A stretch of DNA of 16,664 nucleotides from JAUPVL01 sp964481235. Lineage in GTDB: Bacteria; Patescibacteriota; Saccharimonadia; CAILAD01; BJGX01. The stretch is from assembly GCA_964481235.1 (NCBI GenBank), contig CAYZYH010000017.1, positions 1-16,664 of the forward strand, read 5' to 3'. The translations under genes and the position numbers were made by a program. The notes beneath the pieces are model-generated. The model had not been told where the DNA came from. It ran no database searches and saw only the letters and a list, made by a program, of their open reading frames with translations. Positions 6,291 through 12,589 of this stretch are shown in pieces (position 1 is the stretch's first letter; the number at the start of each line of letters is the position of its first letter).

Positions 6291-6482
6291 ATGATGTGGA
6301 CAGTCAAAGCTATTGCAACGCTGGCAACATTCGCAGTACTATTCTGTCTGTTAATGGCGCTTACTCACCGAAACGATAAGCAAAACGCCAATGGCTATGC
6401 GACTCGCGCTAGGCATCGAAAGTTCGAACGCGACCAAGAGCGCGGTTGGGACTACGACCCAACCGACGAGGACATGTTTTGA
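6291..6482 (+). CDS. Small single-helix membrane protein (63 aa), unknown function
   Basis: 63 residues. A hydrophobic helix at about residues 3-24 (from MMWTVKAIATLATFAVLFCL onward) is followed by a soluble tail that is first basic (RARHRKFERDQER) and then acidic (DYDPTDEDMF) at the C-terminus. No family is recognised. Two ATG codons are adjacent (6291, 6294); GAGG at 6282-6285 is five bases from the first, matching the spacing at 3736 and 5910, so 6291 is used. An upstream in-frame start at 6267 is rejected because it precedes the Shine-Dalgarno sequence. Its TGA stop shares its A with the ATG of the next gene (TGATG), which indicates coupled translation. Confidence 0.75.
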   Translation: MMWTVKAIATLATFAVLFCLLMALTHRNDKQNANGYATRARHRKFERDQERGWDYDPTDEDMF

Positions 6483-6628
6483 TGAAACGTAATTTGCGCA
6501 TAGTAGCGCTAGCGGCATTTGCAGTCTATGTGTTCTTTTGGTGGCGAAATTATCGCATTAGAATTAAGCGAGAAGCCAAACTACAAAAAACCAAATTTGC
6601 TCCTTCAAGGGAAAAAGCCTGGATTTAG
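6482..6628 (+). CDS. Tiny single-helix membrane protein (48 aa), coupled to the upstream gene
   Basis: 48 residues beginning MKRNLRIVALAAFAVYVFFW. One hydrophobic helix (about 6-22) follows a basic N-terminus. It is followed by a strongly basic tail (RNYRIRIKREAKLQKTK). The basic residues on both sides leave topology open. The ATG overlaps the preceding stop by one base (TGATG), and a hairpin terminator closes the unit 32 bases after the stop, so the pair form a two-gene operon. A frame starting at 6446 inside the upstream gene is rejected because it lacks a ribosome-binding site and would overlap by 37 bases. No homologous family is recognised and function is unknown. Confidence 0.66.
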   Translation: MKRNLRIVALAAFAVYVFFWWRNYRIRIKREAKLQKTKFAPSREKAWI

Positions 6629-6659
6629 AGCTAATAAGCAGCCGGCTCAGCAAATATAA

Positions 6660-6684
6660 CCATCAGTAATAACTGGTGGTTTTT
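6660..6684 (+). terminator. Rho-independent terminator after the tiny membrane protein pair
   Basis: CCATCAGT (6660-6667) pairs with ACTGGTGG (6672-6679, one T-G pair) around AATA, followed by TTTTT (6680-6684). The T tract overlaps the TAA of the convergent LCP gene (6683-6685). On the minus strand the sequence after the stem is TTATATTT, a weaker but possible bidirectional terminator. Confidence 0.78.
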
Positions 6685-8185
6685 AATTACTGGTGCTGGA
6701 CGAGCTACTACCGGCTGTCTTGCTGGCGTAGTCTGTGCCTAGTGTAATTTCAAAGTCTACCACCGGGTTTTTGACAGGAGTAGCTGGCTGAGTTACTTGC
6801 ACTCCAAACAGTTTGGCGAAGTAATTGGCAGTATTGGGCTTTTTGCCGCCGGTGTAGTCTACTATTTGAGTAACGGCTACATCTTTGGTCTTGGCATTCC
6901 CTAGGCTAGCAATAGTAATCGGTACACCATCAGATATCATTGTTGCTTTAAACTTGGCAGTCAGACCGGGAGTGGTAGTGCCATTTAAGACCGTCACGGT
7001 AGAGTCTTCTTTCCAAATAGGGCCTAGCTCAAAAATATTTGCAACAAAGCGCTGAATATCTTCAAAGTTGCCACTAGCTGGCAGTAGATTACTTGAGCTT
7101 TTGCTACTTACCAAGAAGCCGTTGGGTTTGAGAGAAAATACTACATTGGTAATTTCATTTACATTTAGACCCTTGGTTATTTCTTGTAGGCGCTGAATAT
7201 TTTTTAGGCTTAAATCAGTTTTTACATTACTGCTAGCCGCACTAATAAGAGCATTTACTTTTGATGGGTCAGTAAGGGTTTGGCTAGATGAGGCTTTTTC
7301 ACGAATAGCCGTCAAAACTTCTTGTTGGCGTAGTGCTCTACCAAAATCGTCGCCGCAAGTGCCTTTTCGGCACCGCGCATATTTGAGGGCTGTGGCGCCA
7401 TCCATGTGCTGTTGGCCAACTGCTATTTTGAGTCCACAACTCTTGTTCTCATTTTTCTCACACGGGTACTCTGGGTCTATGAGCGGTTCTTTTACATTAA
7501 TTTCTATGCCTCCCACAGCATCAACAGCTTGTTTTAGCCCAGTAAAATTGGCTCTCACAAAGTAATGAATAGGTATGCCCAGAGTAGACTCTATAGTTTT
7601 TTTACTAGTTTCTATACCTTGAGGCGGTTTTAAGCTTTCGCCGTAAGCATGGGCCTCGTTGAGCTTGTTTTCGCCATCGCCAGCAATTTTAACTTGTAAG
7701 TCGCGCGGTAAACTAATCATAGTTACCTGATTGGGCTGAGTTTTGGTGTTAATACTCACCACCATATTGGTATCGGCCAAGGTTTCTCCTGCGTGGCCAG
7801 GGTCGCCAACCCCCAAGAGCAAAATATTTACTCTACCATCATTTTCGCCCTTTAGTTTAGAGCTAAAATCAAAAGGGTTAGTAGATATCTTACTAGCATG
7901 CAAATAAAAGTATAGCGCCAGTGCTCCTGCTACAATGGCTAAAATACTCAGAACAATAAGTACTACTTTTAATATTCTTCGCCAAAGTGGACGTTCAGGC
8001 TTCTGAAGGTCTGAAAAATCCTCACTTAAGTGTGTTTTTTTGGAGCTATGTTTGGGGTGAATATCGGTGTGATGATGTTTGTTGGGGTCAAACAGGTAAT
8101 CTGATTTAGTGAGTTCAGGCTTGGGTTTCTTACCTTTATCTTTTAACGGGTCGTATACGAAATCTGGTTTTGGGGTTTTGTCCAT
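6683..8185 (-). CDS. LytR-CpsA-Psr (LCP) family glycopolymer transferase with LytR_C domain
   Basis: 500 residues. A long charged cytoplasmic tail (1-70) precedes one transmembrane helix (about 71-95), then the extracellular LCP domain (about 115-300) and a C-terminal LytR_C domain (about 394-486). LCP landmarks include NILLLGVGD (120-128), ADTNMVVSI (137-145) with its conserved Asp, MISLPRDLQV (156-165) with the polyprenyl-phosphate-binding Arg161, VGGIEINV (224-231), and MDGATALKYAR plus FGRALRQQEVL (261-291). LCP enzymes move undecaprenyl-linked polymers onto peptidoglycan or other cell-surface acceptors. Four cysteines (242, 250, 272, 277) in the extracellular part may form disulfides. 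A longer frame begins at 8224, but ATG 8185 lies seven bases after TATAAT and starts the conserved-looking MDKTPKPDF. Divergent from dus. Confidence 0.93.
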   Translation of the reverse strand: MDKTPKPDFVYDPLKDKGKKPKPELTKSDYLFDPNKHHHTDIHPKHSSKKTHLSEDFSDLQKPERPLWRRILKVVLIVLSILAIVAGALALYFYLHASKISTNPFDFSSKLKGENDGRVNILLLGVGDPGHAGETLADTNMVVSINTKTQPNQVTMISLPRDLQVKIAGDGENKLNEAHAYGESLKPPQGIETSKKTIESTLGIPIHYFVRANFTGLKQAVDAVGGIEINVKEPLIDPEYPCEKNENKSCGLKIAVGQQHMDGATALKYARCRKGTCGDDFGRALRQQEVLTAIREKASSSQTLTDPSKVNALISAASSNVKTDLSLKNIQRLQEITKGLNVNEITNVVFSLKPNGFLVSSKSSSNLLPASGNFEDIQRFVANIFELGPIWKEDSTVTVLNGTTTPGLTAKFKATMISDGVPITIASLGNAKTKDVAVTQIVDYTGGKKPNTANYFAKLFGVQVTQPATPVKNPVVDFEITLGTDYASKTAGSSSSSTSN

Positions 8186-8192
8186 TAGTACA

Positions 8193-8198
8193 ATTATA
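8193..8198 (-). promoter_or_regulatory. -10 element (TATAAT) for the LCP gene, leaderless
   Basis: TATAAT on the minus strand ends seven bases before the ATG at 8185, with no Shine-Dalgarno sequence. It rules out the longer frame starting at 8224, which would be upstream of the promoter. Confidence 0.6.
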
Positions 8199-8254
8199 AC
8201 GAAAAATATTGTTGCATGTGACAAATTACCATAGAAAAATAACGAAAAAACAGC

Positions 8255-8260
8255 TATAAT
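8255..8260 (+). promoter_or_regulatory. -10 element (TATAAT) for dus, very short leader
   Basis: A perfect TATAAT ends ten bases before the ATG at 8271, so the leader would be about 3-4 bases. No Shine-Dalgarno sequence. It is divergent from the LCP promoter 57 bases away. Confidence 0.58.
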
Positions 8261-8270
8261 CTTTCAGACT

Positions 8271-9269
8271 ATGAGTAAAAACAGAGCTAACACAACCAAA
8301 AATATATGGAAGAAAATTTCTGAACAAAATAAACCTTTTTTTGTGCTTGCGCCTATGGATGACGTTACTGATACAGTATTTCGTCAAATTGTCCAAAAAC
8401 ATGCTCCTGCCGATCTTATGATGACTGAGTTTGCTAACGCCGATGGTTGGTGCAGCCCTGGCAGAGAAGCGATTGCTCAGAGACTTAAACATACTTCAAA
8501 AGAAAAGCCATTAATTGCTCAAATTTGGGGTATAAATCCCAATCACTACAAACAAATGGCTAGTGATATTGTAGAAATGGGTTTTGATGGAATAGATATA
8601 AATATGGGTTGTCCAGTAAAAGACATGATAAAGAAAGGGGCTTGTTCGGCATTAATCAACAACCAAGAACTAGCGGCAGAAATTATTACAGCAACTCAAG
8701 AAGGTGCGCAAGGTAAAATTCCTGTTAGCGTAAAAACCCGTATTGGGTTTAATGATATTCAAACAGATGATTGGATAGAGTTTTTACTACAGCAAGATTT
8801 AGATCCTATCTTGGTTCATGGTAGAACAAAACGTGATATGAGCAAGGTGCCGGCCAATTGGGACGAGATAGCCAAATCTGTATCATTGAGAGATAAAATT
8901 TCACCCAAGACTATTATTGTAGGCAATGGTGACATATTAAGTATCCAGCAAGGTAGAGATAGAGCACAGTATAGTGGCGTAGATGGTGTAATGATAGGGC
9001 GCGGAATATTCCAGGATTTTTTTGTTTTTTCTGACTCAAAACAAGGAAAAACATTAGAAAATATGCTAAAAATTCTAAAAGAACATGTGCTCTTACATAA
9101 AAAGACATGGGGTGATGGTGGTACAAAAAAATTTGAGCCACTTAAGAAGTTTATAAAGATGTATGTTCATGGGTTTGCTAATGCGTCTGATTTAAGAATA
9201 GATCTAATGGCAACTAAAAACCACCAAGAACTTGTACAAAATATTGACAATATACTTGGCAAACTCTAA
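8271..9269 (+). CDS. dus: tRNA-dihydrouridine synthase
   Basis: 332 residues, the usual length. It uses FMN and NADPH to reduce specific uridines in the tRNA D-loop or nearby. The TIM-barrel motifs are in order: VLAPMDDVTDTVFR (25-38), MMTEFANADG (50-59), AQIWGINP (83-90), GIDINMGCPVKDMIKKGACSALI (107-129) with catalytic Cys114, VSVKTRIGF (152-160) with the FMN/substrate lysine, LVHGRT (181-186) and later GNGDI and GVMIGRGIF for phosphate binding. The C-terminal helical tRNA-binding domain follows. The substitution GACSALI for the common GAGAALL adds a second cysteine near the active site. Whether it is closest to DusB or another subgroup cannot be settled by eye. A gap of only 32 bases separates it from the next gene, which may be co-transcribed. 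Confidence 0.95.
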   Translation: MSKNRANTTKNIWKKISEQNKPFFVLAPMDDVTDTVFRQIVQKHAPADLMMTEFANADGWCSPGREAIAQRLKHTSKEKPLIAQIWGINPNHYKQMASDIVEMGFDGIDINMGCPVKDMIKKGACSALINNQELAAEIITATQEGAQGKIPVSVKTRIGFNDIQTDDWIEFLLQQDLDPILVHGRTKRDMSKVPANWDEIAKSVSLRDKISPKTIIVGNGDILSIQQGRDRAQYSGVDGVMIGRGIFQDFFVFSDSKQGKTLENMLKILKEHVLLHKKTWGDGGTKKFEPLKKFIKMYVHGFANASDLRIDLMATKNHQELVQNIDNILGKL

Positions 9270-9301
9270 AATACCCCCGTACCTTATAGTCTGGAGAAAA
9301 C

Positions 9302-9697
9302 ATGCCAGTAAAAGTAATACTTACGTTGGCTTGTGAAGATGATTACTTTGAATTTATTGATAAGGGAGGTTTGAAGTGTATAGATGCTAAAAGCTCGCCT
9401 TACGAAGTTATTGTTTTAGAGATTCAAATAGGCAATGAAGATGCCCGAAGAATTCCAAGAATATTTTCTGGTACTCAAGCGGAAGACAAAGATATTTTAC
9501 AGGAGTCTTTAGCTGTGCTTGGAGTGTCTAGTAGTGTAAGTAACAAACTATTCTATCATGGTATTTCTAGGGTAGGGGGACTATGTAGTTTAACTAAAGC
9601 AGAAGTTTTAAGTATTAACGGTATAGGGCCCCATGCATTAGAGTGTATTAGAAAAGCCCTGAGCGGAGTAGGACTATCTCTACTTGGCGATAGTTGA
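9302..9697 (+). CDS. Stand-alone protein with RNA polymerase alpha-CTD-like helix-hairpin-helix domain
   Basis: 131 residues, soluble. The N-terminal half (1-62) is of unknown fold with several predicted strands. The C-terminal half (about 66-129) aligns by eye with the RpoA C-terminal domain: LAVLGVSSSVSNKLFYHGIS corresponds to the ELTVRSANCLKAEAI helix region, VGGLCSLTKAEVLSINGIG to IGDLVQRTEVELLKTPNLG, and ALECIRKALSGVGLSL to SLTEIKDVLASRGLSL. The position of the DNA-binding arginine (Arg265 in E. coli) is a serine here, and the KKS after the hairpin glycine becomes PHA, while the asparagine equivalent to Asn268 is kept (Asn81). So DNA binding like that of RpoA is doubtful. GGAG (9293-9296) lies five bases before the ATG. 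A -10-like TATAGT (9285-9290) precedes it, but co-transcription with dus is equally possible. Domain similarity is by-eye inference; other helix-hairpin-helix families (for example TfoX C-terminal) are alternatives. Confidence 0.78.
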   Translation: MPVKVILTLACEDDYFEFIDKGGLKCIDAKSSPYEVIVLEIQIGNEDARRIPRIFSGTQAEDKDILQESLAVLGVSSSVSNKLFYHGISRVGGLCSLTKAEVLSINGIGPHALECIRKALSGVGLSLLGDS

Positions 9698-9709
9698 TGT
9701 TTTTTATAG

Positions 9710-9734
9710 CCATTTCTAATTGAAATGGTTTTTT
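9710..9734 (+). terminator. Rho-independent terminator after the alpha-CTD-like gene
   Basis: CCATTTC (9710-9716) pairs with GAAATGG (9722-9728) around TAATT and is followed by six Ts (9729-9734). An A-T and a G-T pair may extend the stem. Confidence 0.82.
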
Positions 9735-9750
9735 ATTACAAATTCTTACA

Positions 9751-9759
9751 TGATACAAT
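9751..9759 (+). promoter_or_regulatory. Extended -10 element TGATACAAT for the 150-aa membrane protein, leaderless
   Basis: TGA plus TACAAT (9754-9759) ends eight bases before the ATG at 9768. No Shine-Dalgarno sequence. It excludes the upstream in-frame ATG at 9720, which lies inside the terminator hairpin. Confidence 0.58.
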
Positions 9760-9767
9760 TATTAAAT

Positions 9768-10220
9768 ATGAGTAAACATAGTCACCAAAAGCATGAGCAA
9801 AAAAAGCAAAATAAAAAACATAGTACAAATATTGATCAAATAAAGGAAGACGATGTATTTACCGAACACAAGCTTGGCACAGAAATATTAATTGCACTAA
9901 TTATTTTTGCTCTAGGGCTATTTTTTATGGTGCCAATTTATTCTGCTTCAACAGTAGCTTTTCAATTTGTTTTACTTACATTCTTTATGCTTGCTGTACT
10001 AGTTTTTGTAGTTACTCATTGGCGTAAGTTAAAACATCAAAAATCTCAACCCCAAATGCCACTTATGGAGCGATTTATATATTTGGGTACAGTTAGTATT
10101 TTGGCGGTAGCTATTTGCATGCAGGTAATAAATGGTAGTCTAGACTTGTGGCTACCAGCTATATTAATAGTAATTGTTTTATTTAAAGTTTTACTTACCT
10201 CTTATGTCAATAAAAAATAG
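9768..10220 (+). CDS. Four-helix membrane protein (150 aa), unknown function
   Basis: 150 residues. The first 37 residues are very hydrophilic and rich in His, Lys and Gln (MSKHSHQKHEQKKQNKKHST). Four hydrophobic helices follow at about 38-58, 63-84, 102-121 and 126-146. The middle loop HWRKLKHQKSQPQMPLMERF is basic and the tail is YVNKK, which suggests that both ends and the central loop face the cytoplasm. No family is recognised. The start is set by TGATACAAT eight bases upstream. The gene overlaps the next one by 17 bases, so it heads a run of four same-strand genes ending at the hairpin near 11630. Confidence 0.82.
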   Translation: MSKHSHQKHEQKKQNKKHSTNIDQIKEDDVFTEHKLGTEILIALIIFALGLFFMVPIYSASTVAFQFVLLTFFMLAVLVFVVTHWRKLKHQKSQPQMPLMERFIYLGTVSILAVAICMQVINGSLDLWLPAILIVIVLFKVLLTSYVNKK

Positions 10221-10713
10221 TACATCTAGAAGAAAAATAGTTATTACGACTGGCTTAGTGTTGTTGATTGCTCTAGTAGTTTGTGGTGTGTATGGTTATC
10301 AAAAATGGCGACAAAAAAAGCTTGCTGAAAGCAAAGTTGCTACTCAACAAAACCAAAAAGCTGAACTGCAAAGTGCGCCAGTACAAGAAACTGTCATAAA
10401 AAGAGCAGGTACATACGAACCTTATGACCCTGCAAAGTTCGTATTGGCTAAAGACGGCAAAGTAGTATTGTTTTTTAACGCTAGTTGGTCAAAGACTAGT
10501 AAACAACTCGACAAAGAACTCAAAGACAACACCTCTAAACTACCAAATAACTTTACTATTATGAGTGTGGACTACAACAAAAACACTGCATTAAGAAAGA
10601 AATACAATGTACCATTCGAAAATACTTTTGTGCAGGTAGATGAAAACGGAGTAGCAATAAATAGCTGGTCGGGCTCAGAGGATATGGCTGAGATAGTAGC
10701 TATAGCCAAGTGA
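10204..10713 (+). CDS. Membrane-anchored thioredoxin-fold protein lacking the redox cysteines
   Basis: 169 residues. A short basic N-terminus and one hydrophobic helix (about 12-31) anchor the protein, followed by a Lys/Gln-rich linker (35-60). Residues 77-169 look like thioredoxin: GKVVLFFNASWSKTSKQLDK corresponds to the strand and active-site helix, FTIMSVDYNKN to the next strand, LRKKYNVPFENTFVQVDENG to the region containing the cis-proline. The CxxC motif is replaced by Ser-Lys-Thr-Ser (96-99), and the expected cis-proline position appears as Asn140. It should not catalyse thiol exchange and may be a binding or scaffold domain facing the outside. The ATG at 10204 overlaps the upstream gene by 17 bases and has no clear Shine-Dalgarno sequence. 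Fold assignment is by eye. Confidence 0.82.
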   Translation: MSIKNSTSRRKIVITTGLVLLIALVVCGVYGYQKWRQKKLAESKVATQQNQKAELQSAPVQETVIKRAGTYEPYDPAKFVLAKDGKVVLFFNASWSKTSKQLDKELKDNTSKLPNNFTIMSVDYNKNTALRKKYNVPFENTFVQVDENGVAINSWSGSEDMAEIVAIAK

Positions 10714-10719
10714 TAAGAT
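10711..10719 (+). promoter_or_regulatory. Possible extended -10 element TGATAAGAT for the P-loop kinase-like gene
   Basis: TGA (which is also the stop codon of the thioredoxin-fold gene) plus TAAGAT (10714-10719) ends six bases before the ATG at 10726. No Shine-Dalgarno sequence precedes this ATG, so an internal leaderless start is plausible. TAAGAT matches the consensus at only five of six positions and the context is A-rich. Confidence 0.4.
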
Positions 10720-10725
10720 TAAGAA

Positions 10726-11244
10726 ATGAAAAAACCAATTTGTATAACATTTGCTGGCCCAATTGGCAGTGGCAAAACACCAATTGCTTACTACTTAAGT
10801 TGGAACTTAAGCTTGCCGATACTCAATAACGACTCTATGCGCACTGAAACACAAGAAGATATTGGATTTTTAGATGCAGATGTTTATATCCAAAAACGAG
10901 ATGAAAGATTAAAAAATATACTAAGCGATAAAACAAATTTTATTTACGATGCAAGCGTAGATAGAGAGTGGTCAAAAAAAGCTGAGTGGATTAATAACTA
11001 CGATTACCAAGTTTTTATTATTAGCATTGATTTTAGCTTAAACAAACTTAAGCAGATTTATAAATACAAAGCCTATAATGAAATTGATAATCTTGAGAGG
11101 GCGTGGCAAGATCATCAAGATTTTTTAGCCAAACATTCTAATATCGTAAATTTAAGCTTAACCGATGACGACTTTGATAATAGATTAGACAAGTGCTTGG
11201 TAGCCGTAAAAAACTGGTTAAAAAAAGGGATAAATAATGTCTGA
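10726..11244 (+). CDS. P-loop NTPase, small-molecule or nucleotide kinase-like (AAA_33-type)
   Basis: 172 residues. A clear Walker A, FAGPIGSGKTPIAYYLSWNL (9-28), follows the first strand ICITF. An acidic/arginine segment, LNNDSMRTETQED (33-45), is in the place where kinases of this group bind the acceptor substrate, and FIYDASVDREWSKKAEW (72-88) resembles the Walker B strand and following helix of AAA_33-type kinases. The C-terminal part (about 92-172) lacks an obvious lid arginine cluster. Relatives include gluconate/shikimate-like kinases, polynucleotide kinase-type proteins and zeta toxins; no toxin/antitoxin partner is visible, so a metabolic or RNA/nucleotide kinase is more likely. It overlaps the AHSA1-like gene by eight bases. 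Substrate unknown. Confidence 0.85.
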   Translation: MKKPICITFAGPIGSGKTPIAYYLSWNLSLPILNNDSMRTETQEDIGFLDADVYIQKRDERLKNILSDKTNFIYDASVDREWSKKAEWINNYDYQVFIISIDFSLNKLKQIYKYKAYNEIDNLERAWQDHQDFLAKHSNIVNLSLTDDDFDNRLDKCLVAVKNWLKKGINNV

Positions 11245-11626
11245 GACAATTCATCAAACAATTGAGTTTAATGCCACACCACAAGAAATATTTGAACTAA
11301 TAATCGATTCTAAAAAGCATTCAGCATTTACTGGCGCACCAGCTAAGATTGGTCGCAAAGTTGGTGATAGTTTTTCGGTTTGGGATGGTTATGCTGTTGG
11401 TAAAAATTTAGAAATTATTAAAGACAAAAAAATAGTGCAAACATGGCGAGCTAGTGACTGGCCAAAAGGTGTTGAGTCTAAAGTAACATTTGAGTTTGTG
11501 CAAAAAGGTAAAAATTGTAAGCTACATTTTACCCAAAAGAATGTTCCTGAAGAGTTTGCAAAAGATATTGAGCAGGGTTGGATAGAAAACTACTGGAAAT
11601 TAATGAAAGATTACATAGAAAAATAA
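11237..11626 (+). CDS. AHSA1/START-like SRPBCC domain protein
   Basis: 129 residues forming a single SRPBCC (helix-grip) domain. The N-terminal IHQTIEFNATPQEIFELIID (5-24), SKKHSAFTGAPAKIGRKVGDSFSVWDGYAVGKNLEI in the middle, and the C-terminal helix IEQGWIENYWKLMKDYIEK are typical of the AHSA1 (activator of Hsp90 ATPase homologue) family in bacteria. Such proteins bind hydrophobic ligands in a deep pocket; ligands are mostly unknown, and bacterial members are not shown to act with Hsp90. A purine-rich AAAAAAGGGA lies just upstream of the ATG inside the preceding gene, and the overlap of eight bases indicates coupled translation. It ends the run of plus-strand genes before a bidirectional terminator. 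Confidence 0.9.
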   Translation: MSETIHQTIEFNATPQEIFELIIDSKKHSAFTGAPAKIGRKVGDSFSVWDGYAVGKNLEIIKDKKIVQTWRASDWPKGVESKVTFEFVQKGKNCKLHFTQKNVPEEFAKDIEQGWIENYWKLMKDYIEK

Positions 11627-11629
11627 AAA

Positions 11630-11651
11630 TCCCGAACTACTAAGTTCGGGA
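11630..11651. terminator. Bidirectional terminator between the AHSA1-like gene and pyrH
   Basis: A nine-pair stem (TCCCGAACT 11630-11638 with AGTTCGGGA 11643-11651) has the loop ACTA. On the minus strand it is followed by TTTTTATTTTT, a strong U tract ending pyrH. On the plus strand it is followed by GAAATTTTAA, a weaker one. Confidence 0.88.
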
Positions 11652-11657
11652 GAAATT

Positions 11658-12458
11658 TTAAGGCTTAATGGTTCTTACTAAGGTGCCGAATTTATCTGGC
11701 TCACAAAGAGCTTTCTCTAGCATTCCGGGTACACCACCGTCGTAAACCACTATATCAATGTTGTGTTCACCGGCGTGAGTGGCTGCAGTTGCATCCATTA
11801 CCTCTAGGTCTCTAGCAATTACTTCAAAGTGAGTGAGATTACTAAATTTAGTAGCCTCTGGGTTGGTATCTGGATTAGCAGAGTAAATACCATCAGTACC
11901 CTGCTTAGCCATAAATATAGCCTGACAGTGTAAGTTGAGCGCGCGCTGTGCAGAGGCAGTATCGGTAGTGAAGCCAGGTTCGCCAAGGCCACCAGCACAG
12001 ATAACAAAACGACCTTTTTGTAGGTGTCGCCTCACTTTCTTCCAGATATATGGCTCGGCCACTCCAGTAATTTCCAAACTAGAGTTCATGCGAACATCTA
12101 CACCCTCTTGTTTGAGAAGATCCTCAAAAGCGAGCGCATTCTGTACTGTGGCCAGCATACCCATATAGTCTGCGGTGTTACTATCGATATCTCGGGCTTC
12201 TCGGCCACGAAAGATGTTGCCGCCGCCAATTACGATAACGATTTCTACACCCAGTAGCTCATGAACCGCCTTGATTTCTTTGGCGGTATTTCGCATTTTT
12301 TCGGTGTCAAATCCAGAAACGAATTCTGTGCCATCTTCGAGCTTGTAAACCTTGCCTTGGGCCTCACCCGAGAGTTTTAGTAGAATTCTCTTATACTTAG
12401 AAGTCGGCTTATTATCACCGCCAAGCCCATTGTGAACACTTTGTGAGGTACTCGTCAC
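11658..12458 (-). CDS. pyrH: Uridylate kinase
   Basis: 266 residues, slightly longer than the usual 235-245 because of a 20-residue polar N-terminal extension. PyrH phosphorylates UMP to UDP and is a hexamer of the amino-acid-kinase fold, essential in pyrimidine nucleotide supply. Visible motifs are RILLKLSGEAQG (24-35), IVIGGGNIFRGREA (76-89), ADYMGMLATVQNALA (96-110), FVICAGGLGEPGFTTDTASA (151-170) and a DGIYSANPDTNP segment (189-200). The start is GTG at 12458 with AAGGAG (12473-12468) nine bases upstream, a textbook Shine-Dalgarno sequence. The gene is transcribed alone, away from trhO, and ends at a strong hairpin terminator. No frr or tsf gene, common neighbours in other bacteria, is visible. 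Confidence 0.95.
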   Translation of the reverse strand: MTSTSQSVHNGLGGDNKPTSKYKRILLKLSGEAQGKVYKLEDGTEFVSGFDTEKMRNTAKEIKAVHELLGVEIVIVIGGGNIFRGREARDIDSNTADYMGMLATVQNALAFEDLLKQEGVDVRMNSSLEITGVAEPYIWKKVRRHLQKGRFVICAGGLGEPGFTTDTASAQRALNLHCQAIFMAKQGTDGIYSANPDTNPEATKFSNLTHFEVIARDLEVMDATAATHAGEHNIDIVVYDGGVPGMLEKALCEPDKFGTLVRTIKP

Positions 12459-12516
12459 TCTTATTTACTCCTTGAGTAGGGCAATTAGCACGCTTACTGT
12501 TTTTATCATATTAACT

Positions 12517-12522
12517 ATTATA
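12517..12522 (-). promoter_or_regulatory. -10 element (TATAAT) for pyrH
   Basis: On the minus strand TATAAT predicts transcription from about 12510, a leader of about 50 bases that contains the AAGGAG site. No clear -35 box. The surrounding AT-rich sequence offers other candidates such as TATACT near 12533. Confidence 0.42.
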
Positions 12523-12575
12523 ATACAAGTATAAGCATTAATATTATAAATCTAGAAAATATTACAAATATCAGG

Positions 12576-12581
12576 TATAAT
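12576..12581 (+). promoter_or_regulatory. -10 element (TATAAT) for trhO, leaderless
   Basis: TATAAT ends eight bases before the ATG at 12590. No Shine-Dalgarno sequence lies between. Confidence 0.6.
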
Positions 12582-12589
12582 CACTTATT

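Noticed and set aside
8186..8224. Longer N-terminus of the LCP protein from 8224
   Set aside because: The -10 box for the shorter start lies inside the segment, and the first 13 residues would place a second hydrophobic stretch in a cytoplasmic tail.
9720..9767. Upstream ATG at 9720 for the 150-residue membrane protein
   Set aside because: It lies inside the terminator hairpin of the preceding gene and upstream of the promoter at 9751-9759.
10726..11626. Toxin-antitoxin pair of a zeta-like kinase and its partner
   Set aside because: The AHSA1-like partner is a ligand-binding domain, not an antitoxin type, and the kinase is closer to general AAA_33 kinases.
12519..12524. A second TATAAT on the plus strand in the pyrH/trhO gap
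   Set aside because: TATTATAATA is nearly palindromic; the closer TATAAT at 12576-12581 fits the trhO start, so this one is not needed.
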